Shown here: positions 22,199-31,795 of the stretch, piece after piece
Position numbering within the stretch: position 1 is the stretch's first letter
Layout of the letters: each line of letters begins with the position of its first letter
Source of the DNA: Spartinivicinus marinus
Lineage (GTDB): Bacteria > Pseudomonadota > Gammaproteobacteria > Pseudomonadales > Zooshikellaceae
DNA: 64,000 nucleotides
Assembly: GCF_026309355.1 (NCBI RefSeq)
Contig: NZ_JAPJZK010000001.1
Location: 1,240,001 to 1,304,000 of the forward strand
Reading direction: 5' to 3'
Translations under genes and position numbers: made by a program
The notes under the pieces: model-generated
The model's database searches: none
Seen by the model: the letters and a program-made list of their open reading frames with translations, nothing else
Told to the model about the DNA's origin: nothing

Positions 22199-22380
22199 GA
22201 TATATCCGTCGCGAATCATTTTTAGGCTTTGTTATCATCGTTCCTAATCACCAAGGATGGTGTGAATGCAGTTAATGCATGGAGCATTTAACTGTCACCC
22301 CAATCACCTATTAATATAGGCTCATGAGGCTTCGTCACTTGATGGCCTCACCTAAAAATCCTACGCATTGGGTATACCAT
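22199..22380. repeat. Family B repeat, long copy B2
   Basis: Left end TATATCCGTCGCGAATCATT continues with TTTAGGCTTTGTTATCATCG. The right end (CCTAAAAATCCTACGCATTG, GGTATACC) is the inverted match. Interior hairpins include GCAGTTAATGCATGGAGCATTTAACTG. About 180 bp, lying between cheR and a convergent small gene. Confidence 0.6.
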
Positions 22381-22382
22381 TG

Positions 22383-22697
22383 TCATAAATTTTTAATTAT
22401 CCCAAGTAATTTGGCCAGTTCATCCAGAAAACTTAGAAGCTCTCTAAAGTGCAAGTCGGCATTAAGAACAAGATAATCAACAAAAAAAGTCATTTGAGCA
22501 GGATCATTCATTACATCAATGGCATTGTCTATGAACCATTGAAAGCTATCATTAATTGCATTACTTATAGCTTTGTAAACATCTGGGCTTAGTTTGCTTT
22601 TTCTTACAGTTTCCAGAACGTCTGCTAATGCAACACTCAGGCTTTGACCATTAATTTTAAAATGGGCAGTCTTAAGGGTAGTGTTATGAACCGACAC
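22383..22697 (-). CDS. Small hypothetical protein
   Basis: 104 residues starting from GTG 22697, with AGAGG about 10 bases upstream. Mainly helical; the middle reads SPDVYKAISNAINDSFQWFIDNAIDVM and the end LLSFLDELAKLLGIIKNL. No signal peptide and no family recognised. The gene's 3' end abuts repeat B2. Convergent to cheR. Confidence 0.55.
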   Translation of the reverse strand: MSVHNTTLKTAHFKINGQSLSVALADVLETVRKSKLSPDVYKAISNAINDSFQWFIDNAIDVMNDPAQMTFFVDYLVLNADLHFRELLSFLDELAKLLGIIKNL

Positions 22698-22875
22698 TGA
22701 TTAAAAACCTCTTTCATTGCATTTTTTATACGTAATAGCTCTATAGGCTGTAGTAAACCTACTTTAGTTACCACCTTATCATAGGTTAGACAACAAGATT
22801 ATGTTTTCAGTCAAATTCGTAATTTTTTAAATTTAGCTATAATTAATAATGCAAAGGCAAATAAGCCTTAGCAGC

Positions 22876-22918
22876 TAGCGGCCTGCTTTATCATTCATAT
22901 ACTTTTCGCAGGCCGCTA
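22876..22918. other. Strong intergenic hairpin
   Basis: Perfect 11-bp stem TAGCGGCCTGC (22876-22886) / GCAGGCCGCTA (22908-22918), 21-base loop, no following U-run on either strand. GC-rich compared with its surroundings. Confidence 0.5.
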
Positions 22919-22960
22919 AGCCATTCATGAAAACCCTGCTAGACACTCTGACACTGCTCT

Positions 22961-23007
22961 CTAGTGATCCATGCATAAAGCTGTTACCTTAAATTGCTGA
23001 CCACTCT
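22961..23007. repeat. Family A repeat, short copy A3
   Basis: CTAGTGATCCATGCATAAAG followed by CTGTTACCTTAAATTGCTGACCACT; same core as A1 and A2 with a degraded right arm. Confidence 0.55.
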
Positions 23008-23105
23008 GCCAGTCAAATCCTTAATACGATTAGCATTGAGTATAGAGAGAACCTCTGGCTCAACTATACTTACTATAAGAATGCTGTGAATTGAAGAGTT
23101 TACTT

Positions 23106-23258
23106 ATGTTTATTAGAAAAGCGGTTACCCACCAGAGTATTGAAGAGCAAACCGTTGCATTCCTCAAATCGGGTGGCGAAATTGTGAAAATACCTTCCGG
23201 TATTAGTGGTAAAAAAAGCGTTGCTGACCGCAAGCGTGAAAAGGAAGAAAACGCGTAG
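23106..23258 (+). CDS. 50-residue basic hypothetical protein
   Basis: Short frame MFIRKAVTHQSIEEQTVAFL... with SGGEIVKIPSGISGKK and a highly charged tail (ADRKREKEEN). The pattern of a short helix, a Gly-Gly-x-Ile-x-x-Ile-Pro turn and a basic tail looks like a real small protein, possibly nucleic-acid-associated, but no family name can be given. The upstream ribosome site (GAAGAG) is moderate. It stands alone. Confidence 0.5.
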   Translation: MFIRKAVTHQSIEEQTVAFLKSGGEIVKIPSGISGKKSVADRKREKEENA

Positions 23259-23812
23259 TTGCACTTGTTAGTTGAATCCGCCTCAACCGACTCAAGGCAC
23301 CTCTAAAAATTGTTTATGGCCTCTGCGCAAGCAGGTGATTGGGGTAAGGAGCGAAGACAACAAAAAATAAGAATGACTATCAATTATCGTGCATGCTCAC
23401 TTTTACACAAAACATTATTTATGCCTTCAAGCAAATAAATTTATTACTAAAAATCATACTCTCAACTTTTTCATGATTGATATTGACTTTTTTTATCACA
23501 GTCTTTAGAAACAAAACAAGTTACAAATCTTAACAGCCTGGTCAGCTTTTGGAGAGTACACTTAGGTATATTGTTAAATCTTAGGTATATTGTTAAATAT
23601 GAATAGCTTCTAGTGACAACATGACCTAACAGCCATTCATAATGAGATATATACTCACAGCAAAGAGTATAATAAAAAATATAAATTAACGCTCACCTAT
23701 TTTGTTTGCTCAATTAACAGTTAATTTTTAAATCAACACAATTTTTTGCCTAATTCATCGACTATTGTTGTCCAACACTTGAAACTAATTGGTTAATTTT
23801 AAGAGTACCAGA
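23259..23812. other. Long AT-rich region before the pyrimidine operon
   Basis: 554 bases. Holds a family B-like repeat in reverse orientation (about 23296-23375) and a perfect 19-bp tandem duplication (23561-23579 / 23580-23598, unit CTTAGGTATATTGTTAAAT). The operon promoter should be near its end, but I could not settle on one. Confidence 0.5.
23296..23375. repeat. Degenerate family B repeat B5, reverse orientation
   Basis: Read on the minus strand it gives TTTTTTGTTGTCTTCGCTCC followed by TTACCCCAATCACC and ends ATTTTTAGAGG. This parallels the TTTGTTACCATCGCTCTTCA...CCCCAGTCA stretch at 63940. Confidence 0.4.
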
Positions 23813-25120
23813 ATGGAAAATAACCTAAGTGCTTATTGGATGGGGTTTACCGCCAATAGACAGTTCAAACAATCTCCTCGAATGTTTACAAAATCAAAGG
23901 GAATGTTTTATTACACCCCAGAAAACCTAGAAGTGATGGATAGCATTGCGGGTTTATGGTGTGTTAATGCTGGCCACTGCCACAGCAAAATTGTTAGTGC
24001 TGTTCAACAACAAGTAGCAGAACTTGACTATTCACCCGCTTTTCAAATGGGTCACCCAAAAGCTTTTGAATTAGCTAATCGCTTGACGAATTTACTTCCT
24101 AACAGTTTACAACATGTGTTTTATACAGGGTCTGGTTCTGAGTCAGTAGAAACTGCGCTTAAAATAGCTTTAGCTTACCACCGAGCCAAAGGACAAGGAC
24201 AAAAAACTTTATTAATCGGGCGTGAACGTGCGTATCATGGTGTCAATTTTGGAGGAATGTCTGTAGGCGGAATGGTGGCCAACCGTAAAATGTTTGCCAA
24301 CCTACTGGGTAATGTTGACCATTTACCTCACACTCACGATATATCCAAAAATGCTTTTTCCAGAGGATTACCAAGCCATGGTATGGAAAAAGCAGATGTC
24401 CTTAATGATTTACTGAATTTGCATGACCCATCAACGGTCGCAGCAGTGATTGTTGAACCTATTGCTGGCTCTGCAGGTGTTTTGCTTCCCCCAAAAGGGT
24501 ACCTCGAAAAGTTACGCGCTATTTGTGATCAACATGATATTTTATTGATTTTCGATGAAGTAATCACTGGCTTTGGTCGGCTGGGAGATTCATTTGCTAC
24601 CAACTATTTTGGAGTAATTCCCGATATCCTTACTACAGCCAAAGGGCTGACTAATGGTACTGTTCCTATGGGGGCTGTAATGATAAGCGATGAAATTTAT
24701 CAAGCCTTTATGCATGGCCCTGAGCATACGGTTGAGTTATTTCATGGTTATACTTTTTCAGGACATCCATTAGCCTGTGCCGCCGCTTTAGCAGCACTAG
24801 ATGTATATGAAGAAGAAAAACTTTTTCAACGCCAGGATGGCATATATCAATACTGGGAGGATGCCATGCATAGTATGATGAACTTGCCTTTTGTGATTGA
24901 TATACGCAACTTAGGGTTAATTGGCGCTATTGAGTTAGAACCCGTTGCCGGTTCACCTGGCAAACGTGCTTTTCAGGCATTTCTTAATGCCTATGAAGCA
25001 GGGCTGCTAATTCGTACAACAGGTGATACCATCGCTTTTTCACCACCGTTGATTATTGAGAAACAACACATTGATAGGCTGGTGGAAACTGTGAGTAAAG
25101 TGCTAAAGCACCTGACGTAA
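23813..25120 (+). CDS. Class III omega-aminotransferase, probable beta-alanine:pyruvate type
   Basis: 435 residues (Pseudomonas beta-alanine:pyruvate aminotransferase about 448). Fold-type I PLP enzyme: phosphate-binding TGSGSESVETALKIA, aspartate in LLIFDEVITGFGRLG, Schiff-base lysine K277 in TTAKGLTNG, and the C-terminal FSGHPLACAAALAAL. The N-terminus AYWMGFTANRQFKQSPRMF resembles beta-alanine:pyruvate enzymes. Its position ahead of the uracil-degrading genes supports conversion of beta-alanine to malonate semialdehyde. ATG 23813 follows AAGAG; the extra eight residues of a longer frame are not used. Exact amino donor is inference. Confidence 0.88.
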   Translation: MENNLSAYWMGFTANRQFKQSPRMFTKSKGMFYYTPENLEVMDSIAGLWCVNAGHCHSKIVSAVQQQVAELDYSPAFQMGHPKAFELANRLTNLLPNSLQHVFYTGSGSESVETALKIALAYHRAKGQGQKTLLIGRERAYHGVNFGGMSVGGMVANRKMFANLLGNVDHLPHTHDISKNAFSRGLPSHGMEKADVLNDLLNLHDPSTVAAVIVEPIAGSAGVLLPPKGYLEKLRAICDQHDILLIFDEVITGFGRLGDSFATNYFGVIPDILTTAKGLTNGTVPMGAVMISDEIYQAFMHGPEHTVELFHGYTFSGHPLACAAALAALDVYEEEKLFQRQDGIYQYWEDAMHSMMNLPFVIDIRNLGLIGAIELEPVAGSPGKRAFQAFLNAYEAGLLIRTTGDTIAFSPPLIIEKQHIDRLVETVSKVLKHLT

Positions 25121-25171
25121 AAAATCAATTACCAGTAAAGTCAGTATTAGCTTGCACATTTATAGTTAAAA

Positions 25172-25272
25172 AGAATAATTTTTAGGTGTAAAGAAAAAAC
25201 GGTATAGACTCAAAGCGAAGGTAACAAAGCCCTTGTGCCCTAGGGGTATAAAAACATTCGCGAAGTGTATAT
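25172..25272. repeat. Family B repeat B3 inside the pyrimidine operon
   Basis: Reverse-oriented copy: AATAATTTTTAGGTG at the left, GGTAACAAAGCCCTTGTG in the middle, and ACATTCGCGAAGTGTATATA at the right end. It ends directly before the ribosome site of the beta-ureidopropionase gene. Confidence 0.55.
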
Positions 25273-25282
25273 AAGGAAATTT

Positions 25283-26149
25283 ATGAAAAAAATAAAGGCA
25301 GGCCTAATTCAAATGGGCCTAAAAGCGGATACTAACGAATCGCCCGAAACTATCCGTGACTTAATGAATGAAGCTCATATTCAATTAATTGATCAGGCAG
25401 GGGAAAAAGGCGTACAAATTCTATGTATGCAAGAGGTTTTCAATCAACCTTACTTTTGCCCCAGTCAAGATACTAAGTGGTATGCTGCTGCGGAAAAAGT
25501 GCCAGATGGCCCAACCATACAACTGTTAAAGCAATATGCCAAAAAACATCAAATGGTCATTATTGCACCTATTTACGAGGAAGACATCCCTGGCGTTTAC
25601 TATAATACAGCTGCAGTGATCGATGCTAATGGTGAATATTTAGGAAAATACCGTAAAACCCATATTCCTCAAGTAGCAGGTTTTTGGGAAAAATTCTTTT
25701 TCAAGCCAGGGCAATCTAATTGGCCCGTCTTTGAAACACAATACGGCAAGATTGGTGTTTATATTTGCTATGACCGTCACTTCCCAGAGGGTTGGCGAGC
25801 GTTAGCGCTTAATGGTGCGGAAATTATTTTCAACCCTTCAGCCACCGTTGCTGGCTTATCCAAATATTTGTGGGAGTTAGAACAACCAGCCGCTGCCGTT
25901 GCTAATGGCTGTTATATTGCTGCAATTAACCGAATTGGTAATGAAGCACCATGGGATATTGGCACTTTTTATGGTTCCTCATATTTTGTAAACCCTCGCG
26001 GTGAAATAGAAGCCCAGGCCAGTGAAGATAAAGATGAGCTATTAATCTGTGACTTAAATTTAGAACTGGTGAGAGAAGTTCGAAATCAGTGGCAGTTTTT
26101 TCGAGATAGACGACCAGAAGCTTATGAGGTACTGACAAAAGGCGAATAA
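25283..26149 (+). CDS. Beta-ureidopropionase / N-carbamoyl-amino acid amidohydrolase
   Basis: 288-residue nitrilase-superfamily enzyme that hydrolyses N-carbamoyl-beta-alanine to beta-alanine, CO2 and ammonia, the third step of reductive pyrimidine breakdown. The catalytic triad is visible: E51 (CMQEVFNQPYF), K125 (KYRKTHIPQ) and C162 (YICYDRHFPEGWR). No signal peptide. ATG 25283 follows AAGGAAA and gives a normal length; a GTG at 25265 would add six residues. The neighbours (dihydropyrimidinase 28 bases downstream) settle the substrate better than sequence alone. Confidence 0.92.
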   Translation: MKKIKAGLIQMGLKADTNESPETIRDLMNEAHIQLIDQAGEKGVQILCMQEVFNQPYFCPSQDTKWYAAAEKVPDGPTIQLLKQYAKKHQMVIIAPIYEEDIPGVYYNTAAVIDANGEYLGKYRKTHIPQVAGFWEKFFFKPGQSNWPVFETQYGKIGVYICYDRHFPEGWRALALNGAEIIFNPSATVAGLSKYLWELEQPAAAVANGCYIAAINRIGNEAPWDIGTFYGSSYFVNPRGEIEAQASEDKDELLICDLNLELVREVRNQWQFFRDRRPEAYEVLTKGE

Positions 26150-26168
26150 CTATTAAAACTATATATAA

Positions 26169-27620
<1,452 letters not shown>

Positions 27621-27659
27621 TAGTAAGCAAATTAGGTTTTCCCTCTGAAGCTATTGCAA

Positions 27660-27780
27660 ATGTTAGCGGATATGGGGTAACAGGGTATTCTGTAGCTGCG
27701 ACATGGATGTCGCTTTAGCTCATGATGGGCCAAGGAGGGTCCCTTCATGAGCGGAGGAAGAATATTGGAGAATAAAGAAT
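27660..27780. repeat. Family C repeat, copy C1
   Basis: About 120 bp containing TAGCGGATATGGGGTAACAG, GGTATTCTGTAGCTGCGACA and TCATGATGGGCCAAGGAGGG. The reverse complement of this element recurs at 38293-38425 with about 80% identity by eye. It lies inside the pyrimidine operon. Confidence 0.65.
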
Positions 27781-27892
27781 AAATCTGAATTAATAGGGTA
27801 GAAGGAGCTTAATCGAAGTAGTTTCTCGATGCTTTTAAAAGGAAAGAGAGTTTAAAACAAAAAACTTTGAACTGTGATTAGTAAATTTAATT

Positions 27893-29263
27893 ATGCAAGA
27901 AAAAATCAACTTAGCAGAGGCAAACATTACTGATAGTGAAAGCTATCATTTTGATGATTTGCATCCACCATTATCCACTTTAGAAGCAAAAATCGAATCA
28001 GCTCGGTGTTTATTTTGTTACGATGCACCTTGTATTGATGCCTGTCCAACGGGAATTAATATTCCCAGTTTTATTCGTAAAATTAGCGCAAATAACCCAA
28101 TTGGTGCTGCTAAAACCATTTTACAAGATAATATATTAGGTGGTAGCTGTGCCCGGGTTTGCCCTACTGAAACTCTCTGCCAACAAGCTTGTGTCAGAAA
28201 TAAAGAGCCTGAGTGTCAGCCTGTACAAATTGGCTTATTACAGCGTTATGCCGTTGATAGCTTAGCTGGCGCACCCTACCCTTTTAATCGGAAACCAGCT
28301 ACCCATAAACAAATTGCTGTGGTTGGGGCTGGCCCTGCGGGTTTAGCTTGTGCTCATCAGCTTGCTCAACAAGGGCATACTATCGATTTATTTGAAGCCA
28401 AAGCAAAACCTGGCGGCCTTAATGAATACGGTATTGCAGCCTATAAACTCATTCATGATTATGCCCAGCAAGAAGTCGATAAAATTCTTGCGATTGGCGG
28501 TATTAAGCTTCACACCAACTTAACCCTGGGTGTTGATTTTCACCTTAATGAATTACAGGAAAGTTATGATGCTGTTTTTTTAGCGATAGGTCTAGCTAAC
28601 AGTCGTCAATTAGGGCTTGAAGGGGAAAATCACCCCCAAGTCATTGATGCAATTGAATATATAGAACAAATACGTCAACAAAATCTAAAGATGCTTCCCA
28701 CCAATAAAACTGCCGTGGTTATTGGCGGAGGTAATACCGCTATTGATATTGCTGTACAGTTAAAAAAACTCGGGGCAAAAGAAGTAACGGTGGCTTACCG
28801 TCGTGGTCGAGAGCAAATGGGGGCAACCGAAAAAGAACAATATTTAGCCCTATTGCATGGTATTAAAATCATACCCTGGGTCAAGCCCGTCAAAATTATT
28901 ACTGATAAAAAGCAACTGCTTGCCATTGAGTTTGAACATACCCAACTCATTAAGGGTAAGTTACAAGGTAATGGTGAATTTTTAATTGTACCCACCGACT
29001 TCATTTTTAAAGCCATTGGTCAATCATTAGCCGATACAGCATTTAACCCTGATGCTCCCCATGTAAAAGATAAAAAAGCATATATAGAACATGAGCAGGG
29101 AAAAATAAAAATACTTAATCATTACCAGACCTCTCTGGATAAAGTATTTGCAGGTGGTGATTGTATTAACCCTGGCGAAGATCTAACAGTCACTGCTGTG
29201 CAACAAGGAAAACAGGCTGCTCTGGCTATTCATCAGTTTTTAATGGCTAAGGAGGGAGAGTAA
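27893..29263 (+). CDS. preT: NAD(P)-dependent dihydropyrimidine dehydrogenase subunit PreT
   Basis: 456 residues. Flavin/NAD and Fe-S subunit of the bacterial dihydropyrimidine dehydrogenase, related to the N-terminal half of mammalian DPD and to GltD. N-terminal cysteine clusters RCLFCYDAPCIDACPTG and GGSCARVCPTETLCQQACV ligate two [4Fe-4S] clusters. An FAD site (AVVGAGPAGLACAHQL) and an NAD(P) site (AVVIGGGNTAIDIAVQL) follow, ending with FAGGDCINPGEDLTVTAVQQG. It reduces uracil/thymine using NAD(P)H together with PreA, or runs in reverse. The stop overlaps the preA start by one base (TAATG). A family C repeat separates it from dihydropyrimidinase. Confidence 0.94.
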   Translation: MQEKINLAEANITDSESYHFDDLHPPLSTLEAKIESARCLFCYDAPCIDACPTGINIPSFIRKISANNPIGAAKTILQDNILGGSCARVCPTETLCQQACVRNKEPECQPVQIGLLQRYAVDSLAGAPYPFNRKPATHKQIAVVGAGPAGLACAHQLAQQGHTIDLFEAKAKPGGLNEYGIAAYKLIHDYAQQEVDKILAIGGIKLHTNLTLGVDFHLNELQESYDAVFLAIGLANSRQLGLEGENHPQVIDAIEYIEQIRQQNLKMLPTNKTAVVIGGGNTAIDIAVQLKKLGAKEVTVAYRRGREQMGATEKEQYLALLHGIKIIPWVKPVKIITDKKQLLAIEFEHTQLIKGKLQGNGEFLIVPTDFIFKAIGQSLADTAFNPDAPHVKDKKAYIEHEQGKIKILNHYQTSLDKVFAGGDCINPGEDLTVTAVQQGKQAALAIHQFLMAKEGE

Positions 29264-30546
29264 TGACCGACTTAACCAGTGATTTTATTGGCGTAAAATC
29301 CCCCAATCCATTTTGGTTAGCATCCGCCCCCCCTACAGATAAAGCGTACAATGTGAATCGTGCTTTTGAAGCGGGCTGGGGTGGCGTTGTCTGGAAAACC
29401 TTGGGTGAAGACCCACACCCAGTGAATGTGTCTTCTCGTTATTCGCCTCACCATGATATGTATGGCAACTTAATTGGGATTAATAATATTGAACTAATTT
29501 CAGACCGCCCGTTAGCCATTAATTTACAAGAAATTCGCGATGTAAAACGCAACTGGCCAGACCGAGCCATGGTAGTTTCATTAATGGTGCCTTGTAATGA
29601 AGACTCCTGGCGTAATATTTTACGACAGGTGGAGGATACTGGTGCGGACGCTATAGAGTTAAACTTCGGTTGTCCCCATGGTATGCCAGAGCGTGGAATG
29701 GGTTCTGCGGTTGGGCAAGTGCCTGAGTATGTAGAAATGGTCGCCAACTGGTGTAAGCATTACTCATCTCTACCCGTTATTGTCAAACTCACCCCCAATA
29801 TCAGTAACATTTTGCACCCTGCTATGGCAGCTAAAAAAGGTGGTGCCGATGCGGTCTCATTGATCAACACCATTAATTCCATCACCTCTATTGATCTGGA
29901 TACCATGGTCGGTGCTCCAGCTGTAGGTGGTAAAGTAACCAGTGGTGGTTACTGTGGACCTGCCGTTAAGCCAATAGCATTAAATATGGTAGGACAAATT
30001 GCTAGAAATCCAACCACCCATGGGCTACCTATTTCCGGTATTGGTGGTATCACGACCTGGCGGGATGCAGCCGAGTTTATGGTGTTAGGGGCTGGTACTG
30101 TCCAGGTTTGCACTGCAGCCATGATTTATGGCTTTACAATCATTGATGAACTCACTGATGGATTAAGTCAGTGGATGGCCAGCAAAGGCTTTAAAACCCT
30201 TAATGATTTTGTTGGCAAGGCTATTCCGAACTTAACTGATTGGAAATATTTAGATCTAAATTATAAAACCCTGGCTAGAATCGACCCGGATTTATGCATT
30301 GGTTGTGGTCGCTGCTTTGCCTCTTGTGAGGACACTTCTCACCAGGCCATAAAAGCAGCCGAGCATAATCAACAGCGAGTATATGAAGTCATTGATGAAA
30401 ACTGTGTAGGCTGTAATTTATGCCAAATCACCTGCCCTGTGACTGACTGCATCACCATGGAGCCACAACCCGTGAGTCAACCCTATTTAAATTGGACACA
30501 ACATCCAAATAACCCAATGCGCGAGGTAACTACTGAGGAAGCCTAA
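29263..30546 (+). CDS. preA: Dihydropyrimidine dehydrogenase subunit PreA
   Basis: 427 residues. FMN-binding dihydroorotate-dehydrogenase-like barrel (about 1-310) that holds the pyrimidine site; conserved NFGCPHGMPERGMGSAVGQ with the active-site loop and SGIGGITTWRDAAEFMVLGA. The C-terminus carries two [4Fe-4S] ferredoxin motifs, CIGCGRCFASCED and CVGCNLCQITCP. Works as a PreT-PreA heterotetramer in the first step of uracil degradation. Last gene of the operon; no uracil permease or regulator is adjacent. Confidence 0.95.
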   Translation: MTDLTSDFIGVKSPNPFWLASAPPTDKAYNVNRAFEAGWGGVVWKTLGEDPHPVNVSSRYSPHHDMYGNLIGINNIELISDRPLAINLQEIRDVKRNWPDRAMVVSLMVPCNEDSWRNILRQVEDTGADAIELNFGCPHGMPERGMGSAVGQVPEYVEMVANWCKHYSSLPVIVKLTPNISNILHPAMAAKKGGADAVSLINTINSITSIDLDTMVGAPAVGGKVTSGGYCGPAVKPIALNMVGQIARNPTTHGLPISGIGGITTWRDAAEFMVLGAGTVQVCTAAMIYGFTIIDELTDGLSQWMASKGFKTLNDFVGKAIPNLTDWKYLDLNYKTLARIDPDLCIGCGRCFASCEDTSHQAIKAAEHNQQRVYEVIDENCVGCNLCQITCPVTDCITMEPQPVSQPYLNWTQHPNNPMREVTTEEA

Positions 30547-30578
30547 CCATGCAAATAGGTATCTGTTAACTAAAATTA

Positions 30579-30626
30579 CTAGCAGGTTGGTCTTAATCAA
30601 ATAGAGTAAACAATGCAGCCTGCTAG
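30579..30626 (+). promoter_or_regulatory. Inverted repeat overlapping a start codon region
   Basis: CTAGCAGGTTG (30579-30589) pairs with CAGCCTGCTAG (30616-30626), 11 bp with one G-U. The right arm is just inside the next gene, so the ribosome site and ATG lie at the loop/stem boundary. It could end the preA transcript or damp translation of the binding protein. Confidence 0.35.
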
Positions 30627-31356
30627 CCATCTATTCACATCACTGCTTACCGTTTTTTTGCTTAATCTATTTTTAATAGCCAGCCCTGCTTATAGTAATT
30701 TTGACGTGATTACTGGTGAATTACCCCCTTATGCCTATACCCAAAATAGTCAACTCACTGGTGTAGCCACAGATATTGTAAAAGCTATGATGCAACAAGT
30801 CGGCTATAAAAAACTAATTGTATTAAGACCCTGGGCTCGGGCAATTAAAATGTCTCATGGGAAAAATATTATGATTTTTCCCATCGCTCGACTACCTTAC
30901 CGTGAAAAGCAGTATTTATGGATTGGGCCTATTTTGATGGATGCATTTACCTTTGCAGTACAAAAACAAAATACCCAACAATACAGTAGTATTAAGGACT
31001 TTATTCCACTAAAAGTAGGAGTGAACCGTGGAGCCCCCACCGCAGTTAGACTGCAAAAACTCGGATTCAATAACCTACAACTGGTTAGTAGTGAAAATAT
31101 TAATGCGAGTATGCTGTTAAAAGGTCGATTTGATGCCTGGTATACCACTGGGCTGATGACTCAGCATGTCGTCAAACAACTAAACCAGCCTACCAACGCA
31201 GTACGTATTGCTTTTAACGACATAACTATTCAAATGTACATTGCCGCTTCACTTAACTTAGTAGATGCAAGCCAGCGCTGGCAAAAAACACTTGATCAAC
31301 TCAAGCAAACCGGCCAATACCAAAAAATCTTAGCTCAATATGGGATTCATCAGTAA
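30613..31356 (+). CDS. Periplasmic solute-binding-like protein
   Basis: 247 residues with a signal peptide (hydrophobic LLTVFLLNLFLIASPAYS, cleavage near AYS-NF). The mature part resembles family 3 solute-binding proteins: FDVITGELPPYAYTQNSQLTGVATDIVKAMM, LRPWARAIKM, GVNRGAPTAVRLQKLGF, and a C-terminal LDQLKQTGQYQKILAQYG. The RPWxRA motif is common in lone binding proteins of marine gammaproteobacteria. No transporter genes adjoin. Ligand unknown; a pyrimidine link cannot be shown although it follows preA. Confidence 0.78.
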   Translation: MQPASHLFTSLLTVFLLNLFLIASPAYSNFDVITGELPPYAYTQNSQLTGVATDIVKAMMQQVGYKKLIVLRPWARAIKMSHGKNIMIFPIARLPYREKQYLWIGPILMDAFTFAVQKQNTQQYSSIKDFIPLKVGVNRGAPTAVRLQKLGFNNLQLVSSENINASMLLKGRFDAWYTTGLMTQHVVKQLNQPTNAVRIAFNDITIQMYIAASLNLVDASQRWQKTLDQLKQTGQYQKILAQYGIHQ

Positions 31357-31456
31357 CATGTCACGGTATGAGCTACACTTGTGATAGCGTCTCTTCTCAT
31401 TGAGCGCCTATTCTTAATAAGTTTAAAGTGCCGTAGCCCATAAAGGTTTACCCAGA

Positions 31457-31741
31457 ATGGCCTTACAAGAAGAATTCCATAATTATTATGAACATTTGGT
31501 AGTGGATTATATTTTCGATAAATACCAGCGCGATCCAACGCTTACTGAATATTTACCTGATATTGCCTGCGTAGCATTAAACCACTTACCGCCACGATAT
31601 ATTCATTATGATATTGATATGGCCTATTACTTGTCGCCCAATGAGCGGGTTGAGATGGAATCAAAAGTAAAAAAAGCGGTAGATGATGCAGTGTTATTTG
31701 TCAGGGTAAGAAGGAGCAAAGAAAAAGCAGCAGAGTTGTGA
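31457..31741 (+). CDS. ComFB-family protein
   Basis: 94 residues. The pattern EFHNYYEHLVVDYI...LPDIACVALNHLPPRYIHYDIDM AYYL followed by VKKAVDDAVLFVRVR matches the late competence ComFB family. Cyanobacterial members (CdgR/ComFB) bind cyclic dinucleotides; the family role in gammaproteobacteria is unclear. No other competence gene is near. AAAGG lies about 10 bases before the ATG. It is convergent with the fumarase gene. Confidence 0.8.
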   Translation: MALQEEFHNYYEHLVVDYIFDKYQRDPTLTEYLPDIACVALNHLPPRYIHYDIDMAYYLSPNERVEMESKVKKAVDDAVLFVRVRRSKEKAAEL

Positions 31742-31795
31742 GGCTGACGCAGCACTCATGCTTTTAATTACGCCAACCTCAACAAGGATTACAGT

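Larger units (their letters stand above)
22698..23105. other. Intergenic region with hairpin and repeat A3
   Basis: 408 bases. Contains the 11-bp hairpin at 22876-22918 and repeat A3 at 22961-23007. Nothing else is recognised. Confidence 0.5.

Noticed and set aside
23561-23598. Short direct repeat as a CRISPR-like array
   Set aside because: Only two adjacent 19-bp copies with no spacers and no cas genes in the window.
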